Source: Leucocoprinus leucothites (Eukaryota > Basidiomycota > Agaricomycetes > Agaricales > Agaricaceae). Taken from it: DNA of 64,000 nt. The stretch lies in assembly GCA_013368445.1 (NCBI GenBank), contig JAACJO010000006.1, positions 1,550,001-1,614,000 of the forward strand. The letters run 5' to 3'. Positions 22,023-32,557 of this stretch are shown here, piece after piece. The notes below the pieces were generated by a model, which was given only the letters and a program-made list of their open reading frames with translations, did no database searches and was not told where the DNA came from. The number at the start of each line of letters is the position of its first letter. Position 1 is the stretch's first letter. Position numbers and translations under genes: made by a program.

Positions 22023-24770
22023 ATGTCGTCCAAACTAAGCGGCGTATTCCCTTCTAATCCTGTTACGACGCGGGGGGCGTCTACCAAGATCAGCTCGTTT
22101 AAGGATAAAGTCGTTTATACGAGTGGGAAGACCGTCATTGTATGTTCCAGCTTCTGCAGTCACCGTGGCGTGTGTACTGATATCAGTCGCGTAGATAAGA
22201 GATTTGAGTGTACGTCGTCCATATATGATGCCCCTGTCTTGAGTAATCCTAACCTGTTTATAAACTCGTTACGTACCTCCCTGGCCTATTCTTCACCTTC
22301 ACCGTCTCCTTCGCCACGGGATTGCCTTTTGCCTCTGGCCTCCGGACTCCTTGTATCTTGATATAACAATAATGACCAGAAACCTTCAACGGGCGCGGCG
22401 ACTTACCTTGGTCATGTACACAATGCAACTGTGGCCAGGTTCTCACCTTCGGGGTATTACTGTGCTTCTGGGGACGCCAGTGGGACTGGTGAGTCTTGCT
22501 TCTCCTGTATTGACGGTGTGCTTGATTTTTTTCCTATACAGTGAGGGTTTGGGACACGGTCGGTGAGGATCAGGCGCTAAAGGGCGAGTACAAGGTACTT
22601 CCCGGGAAGATGTAAGTCTTTTGCGTTATTTCAAGGCTCCATAAGTGTACTGATTGTTTTGTTTCTCTGGTGAGGTAGAAATGATCTGGCATGGGACGGA
22701 GAAAGTAAGAGGATTATTGCAGTTGGTGATGGTCGTGACAAGTAAGCCCACTCAAGTCATTTCTTGATGTGATTGGGCAGAGGTGTTGAATTTGATTCAA
22801 TTCAGGTTCGGTCATGCGTTCAGCATGGATACTGGAACCTCCACGGGCGAGATTGCTGGACATTCAAAAATAATAAATGCCGTCTCTATCCGTCAATCGC
22901 GCCCTTATAGAGCTGTGACCGCTGCGGATGATAGTACTATTGTCTTCCATCAAGGTGAGTTTGCTGTCCAGCGTCTCCCCTCCTTTCCGAGATGTGATGC
23001 TAATACTGGTACAAGGGCCGCCATTCAAATTTGACAAGGTGTGTGCAGATCATAGACCATCACGTCGCAGTGAACAAGGGCTCAGATACACCACTTAGCT
23101 CATTAAAACGCATACCAAATTCGTTCAAGACGTCAAGTTCTCTCCGTCCGGCGAATTATTTGCCAGTGTTGGATCTGATTCAAAGATTTTCCTGTATGAT
23201 GGAAAGACCGGTGAGACTGTTGAGGAGGTCAAGGATAACCCTCACAAGGGAACAATTGTACAATTCTTTCTGGGATTCTACCTTCAACCTGCTGAATGAC
23301 GTCTTGCTTTCAGTTCGCTGTCTCCTGGAGTCCAGATAACAAATTCTTGTTCACTTCGTCGGCCGACAAGACGGTCAAACTATGTAAGGAGCTTAAGCAC
23401 GAACGCGACGATCTAGTGCTAATTTATTTTGAATTTGCAGGGGACGTAGAAGCTCGCAAGGCGACTACGACTTGGACTGTTGGCTCAGCGGTTGATGACC
23501 AACAGCTTGGTAATACGTGGGGTGGGGACCACAATCTCGTGTCTCTCTCACTCGGCGGAAACCTCAATGTCTTTGATCCAAGGACAGCGGACAAACCCTC
23601 GAGAGTATTCAGCGTAAGATCTTAGTCTCTCCTTCATCCTTGCGAGGAATAAATTCATGAATCGTGACACAGGCGCCGCAAACCGCCGTCAACGCTATTG
23701 TACCCGTCAAATCTGATACCTTTTTGGCTGGCGCCGCATCGGGACGCGTCTACTCTTATTCTGTTGCCGAAGGCGAATCGACAGCTGTAGCTGGTACCAG
23801 CCACTCGTCATACATGGCTGGGCTTGCAACATCAGCTGAGGAAGATAAAATATATTCTGTCGGTTGGGATGATAAAGTCAGGGAAATCTCTGGCAATAGC
23901 TTCGCGTGAGCCTTCTCCAGATTGATTGCTGAGCATTCAGAATGCTCATCCGTGGTTGTACAGGCCGGCCGTGGCACCCACAGCCGCTCAGCCCAAGTCC
24001 ATTACTGTAGCGAGCGACTCGACGGTTTTCGTAGCTGAGATCGGTACGGTTGAGGCATTCAGGTCCAATCAGAAGGTATATAGCACCAAGCCCAGTTATT
24101 CACCTAGCGCTGTTGCAGCGTGGAAGACAGTTGTCGCTGTCGGGGCCGAGGTATGGTTGTTTCGAAGCTTGTATGCTAGGGGTTGGACTGATTTCGACAT
24201 TAGGATAGAAAAGTGCGGCTGCACGAATGGGACGGGAAGACGCTGAAGGAGACTGGTATACTCGAGAATAATCATGGACTGATATCAGCTTTGGCATTCT
24301 CGCCGGACGGGAAGTACATCGCTGTTGGTGATGTGAGTGTTCACCCGAGTTTTCTGAGCTATAATAAAATCCATCATTTATACCTTCTCTTTCAGTCCTC
24401 AGGAAAAGTTGTTCTATATGATGTCGCGACAAAACAGGTGCGTCGTCGTTTCATTTTTCAGCTTACCCCATGTAGGAAACCTAAGCTCATCTCACGGCAC
24501 TCTGCAGCTCGTGACAGCTCGATGGGCAGCGCATAGTGCACGCATAAACTCACTTGCATGGACAGCTGACTCTAAACATTGCGCTTCCGGCTCGTTGGAC
24601 ACTAATGTCTTTATATGGAGCGTTGCCAAGCCTCTCAAAAGCATTGCTATTCGGAATGCTGCTTCGAACGGCGTGAACGGTGTGCTATGGGTTGGGATAG
24701 TAAGCTTGCGAGTGCCGGTGCGGATGGGATTGTCAGGTTGTGGGATATCTCTTTCCATCCCAGTGTGTGA
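22023..24770 (+). CDS. AIP1: Actin-interacting protein 1 (WD40 cofactor of cofilin)
   Basis: WD-repeat protein of about 600 residues, the usual Aip1 length, built from two seven-bladed propellers. Clear blades include TYLGHVHNATVARFSPSG with VRVWDT, INDLAWDGESKRI, GEIAGHSKIINAVSI, FVQDVKFSPSGELFASVG, FAVSWSPDNKFLFTSSADKT and, near the end, INSLAWTADSKHCASGS with VFIWSV. Aip1 works with cofilin to disassemble and cap actin filaments in the cytosol. There are about fourteen exons, including a 15-base exon at 22195-22209 (IRDLS). The last blade needs a frame change at the GGG run 24694-24696: after GVLWVG the expected DSKLASAGADGIVRLWDI lies in another frame and stops at 24770. Without the correction the reading frame runs to 24846 with an unrelated tail. 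Confidence 0.93.
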
Positions 24771-25349
24771 TAGTTGGGGAATTATTCTTTCATTATTGGG
24801 ATGTGTATGTGTTGTAGGGATTATTCCATTTCAATTACGCTGTTAGATCTCCCATTCTACAGGTTCGAAAGACAGCGCGAGGCATGGGATGCCGAGTACA
24901 GGGAAGCGGGTTAGGAGACATGACGATTTGGAAGGCTAGCTCGACATTGCCAATCTCAGGACAGGAATGTCAGAACTCCCTCGTATACACGGTTGATTAC
25001 CGGGGCCGTGCTCGATCGGCGCCCGATCAGACAAACGAAGTACAGACTAGTCGCCTTCAGCATAATGGGAAGAAAATGCCAAGATTCAGAGAACTCGAGG
25101 TTGTTGGCACAGTTACTGACACTTAGACAGTAGTCCATGATTGGTGAGAATTTGAAAGAGACAAGTAGTGAAAACTCGAACGTATTGTAAGCCAGGCGTA
25201 CGAAGCTTTGAAGAGTGGTCACATATGCGCCAAGTGTATTCAAACACTGTTTGAACAGTGTTGATAATGCTGGGTAATGAAATAAGAACAATAGTAGATA
25301 ATTGTCCATGCTGTTTATAGACTTGAACAGATAACCTAAATCATGGGTA
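24771..25349. other. Intergenic, convergent 3' ends
   Basis: Between AIP1 (plus) and the DUF6533 gene (minus). Open frames here are likely antisense or chance; no domain seen. Confidence 0.55.
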
Positions 25350-27013
25350 TCAACCTGAAATTTGATAAGCAAAAGAGATGCCGTGAGCCTTGGAATGAAC
25401 CGGAGGCGTGTTGTTCCTACCTTCACTTGCTGACTGTGCTGGTCTGTTAAACCAAAGGGTTGAGATTGACTTGGCGGGGTAAATTGAGGTGGTGTAACAG
25501 CCTTCTGCTCCCATATCTCGCACGTCCAGAATAACTCGTGATGTAATGATGGCGGCAACAGCAGGATCTGTCCTGTTAGGATGTTTGCAGGGGCATTAGA
25601 AAGGAGAAAACGTTGACGGGATATGAAGACTCACAAAAGGGAGAAAACGGTGAGGAAATCAAACCTCAACCGGAGGCAGTACAATATAATAGCAACCACA
25701 TTGACACCTAAGCATAGTGTAAGATAAAGGACCGATGGAGCGAGCATGACATTCATACCAAGCTCCAGACAATAAAATGTGAGTGCGCCTCGGTAAACCC
25801 GCCGAACGATGGGCGACTTTGATGAGTGGCGAAAACGTTTCCGACGGAAGTAGAGTATACAGTTCAGTAAAACTGGGGAAGAGAGAGATTCTCCGTTTAG
25901 AATTGATCCATTTGTAAGGAAAACCCTTCACCTATGCAACTGTAGATGACTGAGGCATCGTATATGACGGAATATATCTGTAGCATATTGTTCGTCGCAC
26001 CGCGAGCTAGCATGGTGACACAACCTAGTAGCGATGGATCCGACTTGAATACTAGCAATGAGTTAGGCCTGGGAGGGGAACCTTCATGAAATTTGGGGGA
26101 GCATACTCACAGATATTACTAGTCCGTAAGATGTTGACTACGGCTCTAGTACCAATCACGATCTGGACAAAACTGAGTGAGCGTATCCAACTTCACACAA
26201 GTGAACAGTGCTCACAAAAGACGATAGGCAGATTAAAACAAAGACCATTCGATTCCGGCCGCAAATAGCATATGCCTCAAGGGAAAAGAATGCTTGGGGG
26301 GCCACGTCAGCCAAATATATCCGAAAGGTAGGTACGAGGGGATCCACGGACCTTCTGCGCTGGTTGTTCCAATAGTTCCGAGCCCTCATGAAAGTCATCC
26401 AACATCTGAGCCTCTGAACTGATATATAGGGGATCGGTATACTCACAAACCATTGCCCGGCTGATATTGGTACAATAGGGCTGAAACGGCTTATTGTCAG
26501 TTTTTAGGACGGGTATCAAATTAAATATACAAACACTGTAGAAGGAAGCTCGCCACCATGATCACGCGGTGTTACTTGTAAGCTGTAAACTGAGGACTAT
26601 AAGCGACGAAGGTGTTGTAAATCGGAACAGGAGGGCTCACATGTGATATCCAGGATAAGTAGGGCGTATGGAACATAGCGGACCAGCAAAAATAAAAGCT
26701 TTGCAAGACTCCATCTTGATTTCCAGATGAAGTTGACCTATTGGGAGGACAAGAACCGGTTATTTATAGCTTTGGCGGACGAGTTTCGATCATCGCTGAC
26801 CTCGCGCCCCAATGTATCAACATGGTCACAGGCAAGAAAGGTAAAAATGACAACTTGAAGCGAGTCAGAGGTGGCAAAGTGAGCAGAGTTAGTAGTGCAC
26901 CTTGGCAATACTGGGTACACAAGGTTAATCACATAGAGTGATATTTTGCGAAACCTACTTACAGATGTGACAAGGATCTGATAGGCTAAGAGCTCAAGAT
27001 CCAAGGAAGTCAT
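25350..27013 (-). CDS. DUF6533-type multi-pass membrane protein
   Basis: Function unknown. The N-terminal DUF6533 hallmark is spread over two exons: ACDHVDTLGREV joined to NFIWKSRWSLAKLLFLLVRY, followed by a helix VPYALLILDIT. Downstream exons give PYCTNISRAM, AFFSLEAYAICGRNRMVFVLIC, FVQIVIGTRAVVNILRTSN, YSVIYDASVIYSC, a basic loop, LGMNVMLAPSVLYLTL with LGVNVVAIILYCLRL, and the conserved tail AIITSRVILDVRDMG. The stop is at 25350, created across the last splice junction (GGT TGA). About seven helices. The exact join after MTSLDLELLAYQILVTS is uncertain; a donor GTAGGT spliced to an acceptor in TCGCTTCAAG keeps the frame. Same broad class as the DUF6534 gene nearby but a different family. Confidence 0.75.
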
Positions 27014-27266
27014 GAGAAATTAGCGAAAGAGCTCTGGGAGCATATGTAAGAGTGTGAATGCTCGTCAAGACGTCCCTGCATAGCTAGGCTGTTTGGGCAA
27101 TGCGGTAAGCAGGCGGCACTTGCCGGCCCATGCTCGCATCGGCGATCAATATCATATTTATATATTCCCACGGATGTTCTCCCCCCCCAAACCGGCTGAA
27201 TAACCCCGTGCATACTTAAAGGAACCCCGGCTCGGGCGAGAATCAGATGAATGAAAATAATACATA

Positions 27267-27351
27267 GGCCGACTAGCTCAGTTGGTTAGAGCGTCGTGCT
27301 AATATGCATTTGTTAACGCGAAGGTCTTGGGTTCGATCCCCACGTTGGCCA
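27267..27351 (+). tRNA. tRNA-Ile(AAU) with 11-base intron
   Basis: Acceptor stem GGCCGAC pairs with GTTGGCC (one G-U), discriminator A at 27351. The anticodon stem TCGTG/CGCGA encloses a loop CTAATAA once an intron of about 11 bases (TGCATTTGTTA) after position 37 is removed, giving anticodon AAU (AAU read as IAU), decoding isoleucine. The D region TAGCTCAGTTGGTTAGAGC (A box) and T arm GGGTTCGATCCCC (B box) are intact. A T-rich stretch follows directly, as for RNA polymerase III termination. Confidence 0.93.
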
Positions 27352-27611
27352 TTTTGCTTCACAGCATGTCCCGAGCTCACTTATCAACGAAAAACTAAAC
27401 TCCGAATCAAGTACTTTGCATTGCAACCGGCCTCAGTACATCCACCTATCCAGAAGAACTGCACCAAATACGTTGACAACTGATTTTGCTGAGTACCTGG
27501 AATAGAGTCGAACTAATCACAAGACATAGAAAGAAAATACAAAATGCAAGGCGACGACAAGGGTTAAATCAATCAGATCAGAAGAAAACGACCCAGTATT
27601 TCACAACACGC

Positions 27612-28956
27612 TCATGCCATCTCGACATCCTGAGCTCCAACGCTCGCCTCACTCGTTCCAGCACCAGTAGCAGGTGTAGGTGTGTTTGAATCGCCCATAA
27701 AAGCATCCAACTCCTTGTCCAACTCTTCTGCGGTCGGCGGCTTCTTCGGTCCCTTCTTCGCACCGCGTGGTGCACGACCAGCCCCAGCTCCAGGCCTTGT
27801 ACGAACTGGTCCAACGCTTCCCCTACAGGACAATCAAAGTCGTGAATACGTTGCAACGTTAGCACAAGATGAGTGGTGGTTAATACCACCAACGCACGTT
27901 GAAGGGGCCGTCCTAACACTCGAATCATCACGGGCAAGTCGATCCAACAAGGGCGGTTTTTGAATTCGGTTGATAAGCGAGGTATTCGGAACACTTGAAG
28001 ATCGGACGCGTGGAGGCCTTGAAGCGAGGAAGTCGACCGTCATTGGTTGACCTGCCCGCAAATTGGATCTCAGAATGATGCATGCATCATACCGCCGAAG
28101 ATATGACCCCACCTTTGGCTAAAATACCATTGAACTGCTTCTTGGCGCGGACAGCCTCTACAGTCGTCTCAAAAGAAACGACAGCTTGACCAGAGGAACG
28201 GCCGCTACGGTCGTACTATAAAAGTACCAAAAAAGACCGTAAACAACCAACCAAGGCATTAATGGGAACCCAAGAATATCATCCGTCAACGAGAACCAGA
28301 GTTGAGCGGACATTTCAAGGGGTCATCAAGGATATGGCGGTGTGTAACCAAGAGATCAGATTCAAGGTAAGAAGAAAAAATGTCGGAAGGATTTCGTTGG
28401 CGTTCGTTTTTTACTTCAATGGAGGGAGTAGCTCGGGGGCTTGCCGTACCCTGATCAATGGCTCACGCACAAGCGTACCAATTTGTCCAAAGATGGCCTA
28501 AGGAAAAGATATGAGTGTCGGCGTTTGCTGAACGGTGAGTGGTGGTCGGGAATCAGAGGACCATGTGTGATGTCAGAGGTAAAGCAAGTACGGGAGAGGG
28601 ATATATTTAATAGAGTAGCAAGGACGTACTGTCAAATCTTTTCCTGTGATCTCATAGTGAAGATTTGAGACGAGAAGCTTGTCCGTAGGCTCGCCCGATG
28701 CGGAGGCTGCGACTAGTGTTGATGGGGCCTAGAGGTACGCGGTTGGTCACTGTTCATTCCGGGTGCTTTGTCGTGTAGCCATTGGCCTTCAGGAGCTCTT
28801 GAGGGTCTCTGTAGCAGGAGATGTGGTGAAAAACAGTTCAAGTGGCAAAATGAGGATAGAAGCCAGCCGTTAGACGGTATTAGTGGAGGAGACTGGGCCG
28901 AGGCCGCTCACGTTGTAGGGCTTGCGAAAGCCACGCTCTGACCTGAAAGACGACAT
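27612..28956 (-). CDS. YRA1: mRNA export adaptor Yra1/ALYREF-like
   Basis: Links spliced mRNA and the TREX complex to the Mex67 export receptor in the nucleus. The RRM is built from three exons: SGEPTDKLLVSNLHYEIT, then AIFGQIGTLVREPLIR, then YDRSGRSSGQAVVSFETT ... AKKQFNGILAKGQPMTVDF. A C-terminal exon gives the arginine/glycine segment RPGAGAGRAPRGAKKGP and the conserved tail PPTAEELDKELDAFM typical of this family. The join before that exon works with donor GTGCGT near 27909 and acceptor at 27838, a 75-base intron with branch site GCTAAC. Stop at 27612. The 5' end is not resolved: I cannot place the usual N-terminal DKSLDDII motif. The ATG at 28956 (SSFRSERGFRKPYN) is one candidate but its splice to the RRM exon is not in frame with any acceptor I trust. 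Confidence 0.85.
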
Positions 28957-29619
28957 TTCTTGAGCAAAAGAAATTGGATGTAGGAAGCGGAGGTGAAAAA
29001 GGTTAAGTGTGGTGGTAGGAAGAGGAGAAGGATGTTAAGACGTGAAAATGCAACTCCGCTTGGATTGTGGTCCTGAAAGTAAACGAGCACAAATAACACG
29101 GAGATCGGATCAAGTTTTGATCCGTTATCCTGATGACCTATCGCAGCTCTTGGAAGACGTCTCAAGTGCATATCCTCAATCAATTAACGTTAGAAATGGG
29201 TATGCGGTCCGATGAATGAAACGCAGAGAATTTTATAATCGGGAAAATCTAGAAGGATCGCTCGGAAGTAGATGTAATAACCCAATTGTCTTGGCCGTTT
29301 TGATCATGTCAGCCTGCTCTCGGTTGGAAACCGGAAGGAGGTAGTGGTTGTCAAATATATCGAAACTTGGAGACAGTCCTAAGCCTGATTTTATTGACAG
29401 CGTTGCCCATGGCGGCGTTTGAAATGGTGTACACCACCGAGAACGCGCAGCGAGTAGTCGGGGAGGGGATTAAGACAAAAGTCAAGGTATCCTGGGACCT
29501 TAAATGGAAATGCTGCGTCGTTTCCCAGCCGGTTTTGCTCATGCCTTGGAAACAAAATAATTGTAAACACTCCACACCGTGACCCACAAAGTCCTGGAAA
29601 TCAAGATTCTCGGGCATCG
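28957..29619. other. Intergenic or 5' region of the YRA1-like gene
   Basis: May contain the missing first exon of the YRA1-like gene. No other supported gene. Confidence 0.45.
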
Positions 29620-30069
29620 ATGGACCCTTCCAGTCCCCCTCCCCTACAATGGCTCGAGGACCTTGTGACAGCTGACTTGTGGCCCGCGCTTGAGACACTC
29701 CAGGCGAAACGGGAGGAAAACCAGGAACTGTTAAAGGTATATATGGAGAAAATGCAGGAACTGAAAGAGGCACAAGAGGAGCTGATGAAGGTCAAAGAGT
29801 GGCATAAATTGTTGTGGGAGAAAGTTTTGAGAATGCTTGACATGGACCTGATAAAAAGGTCGAGGAATGAGGACGAGGAAGACATTTGGGAAAAGCTTAC
29901 GCAGCTGAATAAAGGAAACGAAGAGTTGACGAACGAGAATGGAAGATTGGAGATCGAGCTCGAGCACATTAAACAACGGCTCAGTGATCAAGAGCAGAAG
30001 CTCCGCAGCCAAGCTCAGAAGCTTGCCGGTACTGAAATGGACGTTGAATTTATCTTTACAATGGACTAG
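29620..30069 (+). CDS. Short coiled-coil protein
   Basis: Open frame of 149 residues, nearly all of it a charged coiled coil (residues about 25-135, for example LQAKREENQELLKVYMEKM and ENGRLEIELEHIKQRL). No other domain, signal or membrane segment. Function unknown. The 3' end is uncertain: removing introns 30029-30068 (GTACTG to ACTAG) and about 30082-30134 (GTATGT to TTTCAG) would replace the last residues with ...DYGWRQGCIQLDRAMRSC and stop near 30179. Confidence 0.5.
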   Translation: MDPSSPPPLQWLEDLVTADLWPALETLQAKREENQELLKVYMEKMQELKEAQEELMKVKEWHKLLWEKVLRMLDMDLIKRSRNEDEEDIWEKLTQLNKGNEELTNENGRLEIELEHIKQRLSDQEQKLRSQAQKLAGTEMDVEFIFTMD

Positions 30070-30913
30070 ATTACGGCTGGAGTATGTTTCTCATTCCCCG
30101 GCTTTTACTATCTCTTAACATCTTCCGGTTTCAGGACAAGGATGTATACAACTCGATCGAGCGATGAGATCGTGTTGATGGCTGGGCTTGCCTTTATCTT
30201 GGGGCTGTCTAAGGACAAACATTGCGTAATTGTTGATTCCCGTAATATCTTCGGTCTGTCTTCCTCTCTGGAAGTGCGATGGGGACAAGAAGGCCAGCTT
30301 AGAGCCCTGAGCATTACACTGATGGAATAATCTGATGCCTTCAGCCTACTGGTTGAGCGATTTCCGACTCGCTGGTGACGAGTTATTTCATGAATAGCGT
30401 GACACGGGACGCTGTAAGGATGTGGTCGCCAGTTTGAAGAAGAGTGAGCTGCATCAATTGAATATTCCTCAATTTCGTATGCCGCCATGCGTGCTGTCTC
30501 CGTGGATTAGATTACCTATGGTGTTGTTTCTCTTTGACTTGATACCGTACAGCAGGTCTCAGAAAACTCTTACAAAGGAATCTGCAATGGGTGGTGGTCC
30601 ACATTAGTTCATTATAAAATCTTATATACCCACGTCTGTGGGTTGAGATAAGTAACTGGATACGAACATGAAGATCAATACATGAATATGAATGATTGCT
30701 GTTCTGATAGCCAGATAACACGACAAATATTACGGGGACTTAAGGCCACAGAAAGTGTGAGGTTGCTGGCGGCGAAAAGTTCATGGGATGAATCCAGTCC
30801 TATTGACCATCTTGGAAATACGGCGTTGTCGGTAAGTGGCTGTCCTACATCTAATTAATGGTCTATCGGTATCATTACGATGTGTACAGTTGCACTACAC
30901 AAGCGTGAATAGC
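30070..30913. other. Intergenic
   Basis: Between the coiled-coil gene and the convergent histidine phosphatase. An open stretch at 30142-30330 (MYTTRSSDEIVLMAG...) has no splice partner in frame that I can support. Confidence 0.45.
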
Positions 30914-31983
30914 TCATTGGGAGGCAATGGCGGGTACCTCAGGAGCAACTTCTGCACCAGAAAAGAAGGCGCGAGCTTTGTCGTTCTCAGATGCAGGGGG
31001 AGGCTTACGAAACGAGGTCAGTCAAGACTACAGTATGGAGTAATGGTTACTCACCAATGATGCAAGATGTTCGTGGTTGTTAAATGCGAGGAGGCGAACA
31101 CGAAGCGATGGAAGCGCATCAAGTCCATTGACTTCCCCGTGCTGTTCCTAGTGGAGAAAAGGTTGTCAATTAGCTGTTGGAACCGACCACTAGGTTGTTA
31201 CATACCCTCTGAGATATCTCGATCCGACTCCAGGCAGTGTTCCAGTGACCCCTGTAGGACTTGGTAGAGTCTGATTCGGGGTCGAGTCTCAACAGGGCAG
31301 AAATTAACTCAGCGAGGCAAAGGCCATGGCTCGCGAGTCCGATATGAGCACCATCTTGGCTCTTATCAAAAAGGTGAGGAAGAATGCATTCCCTGATGGC
31401 TTTCTCCGCTCTGCGTGCAAGGTCGTTTGGGCTCTCGCCTTGAGGAAATTTGGCATCCCGGTCGAACAACTCAGGGAAGATACCCTCGCTGTAGAGCTCT
31501 TCCGGAGTTTTATTACTCGAACCAGGTCGAGGTGTCCAAGGGCGCCCTTCGGCAATTCCAAAGTGTTGTTCGCGGAGAAGTTGTGTTACCGTCAGAGGTG
31601 GTTTTGGTTCGGCGTGGTTTCTTATCACTGCGAGAGCAGTAGAGTGTGCGCGCTTGAGGTCCGACGCGTAGAAATGCGTGAAGATCGTAGAGGAGGTATC
31701 GAAAGCGATGCCCAAAGCTTCTGCTTGCTGAACTCATGGTGAATTTAAAGCCAGTCATGATTACAGTCCAGACTTACGCGTTCACCGAGTGCGGAGAGCG
31801 GGGCATCCTTCCAGCCTGCCCAAATACCTTTCTGGTGTCGCTCAACAAGCGGTATTATGAGTCATGCCTCGAAGTACTCACTGGATTATCGCGGCTCTCT
31901 CCGTGGCGAATCTAAAATGAAACCGAATAAGCATTGAGCTCGGGGAGTGAAGCTTCGAAACTTACAAGAGTAAGTGTTATCAT
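30914..31983 (-). CDS. Histidine phosphatase (phosphoglycerate-mutase superfamily)
   Basis: Six exons (31983-31966, 31911-31882, 31831-31778, 31727-31206, 31147-31055, 31003-30914) total 807 bases, 268 residues. The N-terminus is the catalytic LTLIRHGES, spread over the first two exons; the histidine is phosphorylated during turnover and the arginine binds phosphate. Next come KGIWAGWKDAPLSALGERQA, SDLKRAHSTA with the second conserved arginine, REQHFGIAEGRPW with the acid/base glutamate, and SHGLCLAEL with the second catalytic histidine. All four key residues are present. The C-terminus has FNNHEHLASL. Members act on sugar phosphates, phosphoproteins or other phosphate esters; the substrate cannot be told from sequence. 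Cytosolic, no signal peptide. Confidence 0.88.
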
Positions 31984-32557
31984 GATTCTGACTCGAGTGG
32001 TGGTAAAAGTTGATGGATCGTTCTGGGGCAGCCTCGCTTTTTGACATTATCCGACAGCATGGACGGCACGTGTGCCAGGAATGCATGTTAACAAATCATG
32101 GTGACTGTCGTTGGCTTTCCGGCATTGGTGACGCATTCCCGAACCCCGGAAGGAACGGAATCTCGGAACCCTAATGACTCGCCAGCGCCAGGTAACAAGC
32201 AAATGTGTCTGCATCTAAACTTCAGCCTGCGGAGTCGATCAGTACAGTAGCTCTAATCATGTATATCAGCAACAGCACTATCGCCTGAAATGGACTACTG
32301 CTGTACCTTGCTGAGCGTTCTATTCACAACCTGCTCACGGCCACAGCAACTGACACAGCGAACTCAGCAGTTCCGAAGGGTTCGGTGTCATGATGGATCA
32401 TCACGTGGTGAGCATTATGAGGCTGCTCAAACGTCTAGCACATTCTCGCAGTCTTTCAACTGCGACGTCGCATTACTCAGACAAGATTTCGCTTCTTGAT
32501 ATCGAACCACTACCATCGCACCTGAGGTGCGAGCTTGAGTGAGCTATCCAGTAGACA
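31984..32557. other. Divergent promoter region
   Basis: Shared 5' region of the histidine phosphatase (minus) and the FYVE/RING gene (plus). No gene recognised. Confidence 0.6.

Noticed and set aside
27578..27994. Alternative frame through the last YRA1 exon
   Set aside because: It is the +1 frame of an exon whose other frame carries the conserved ALYREF tail EELDKELDAFM.
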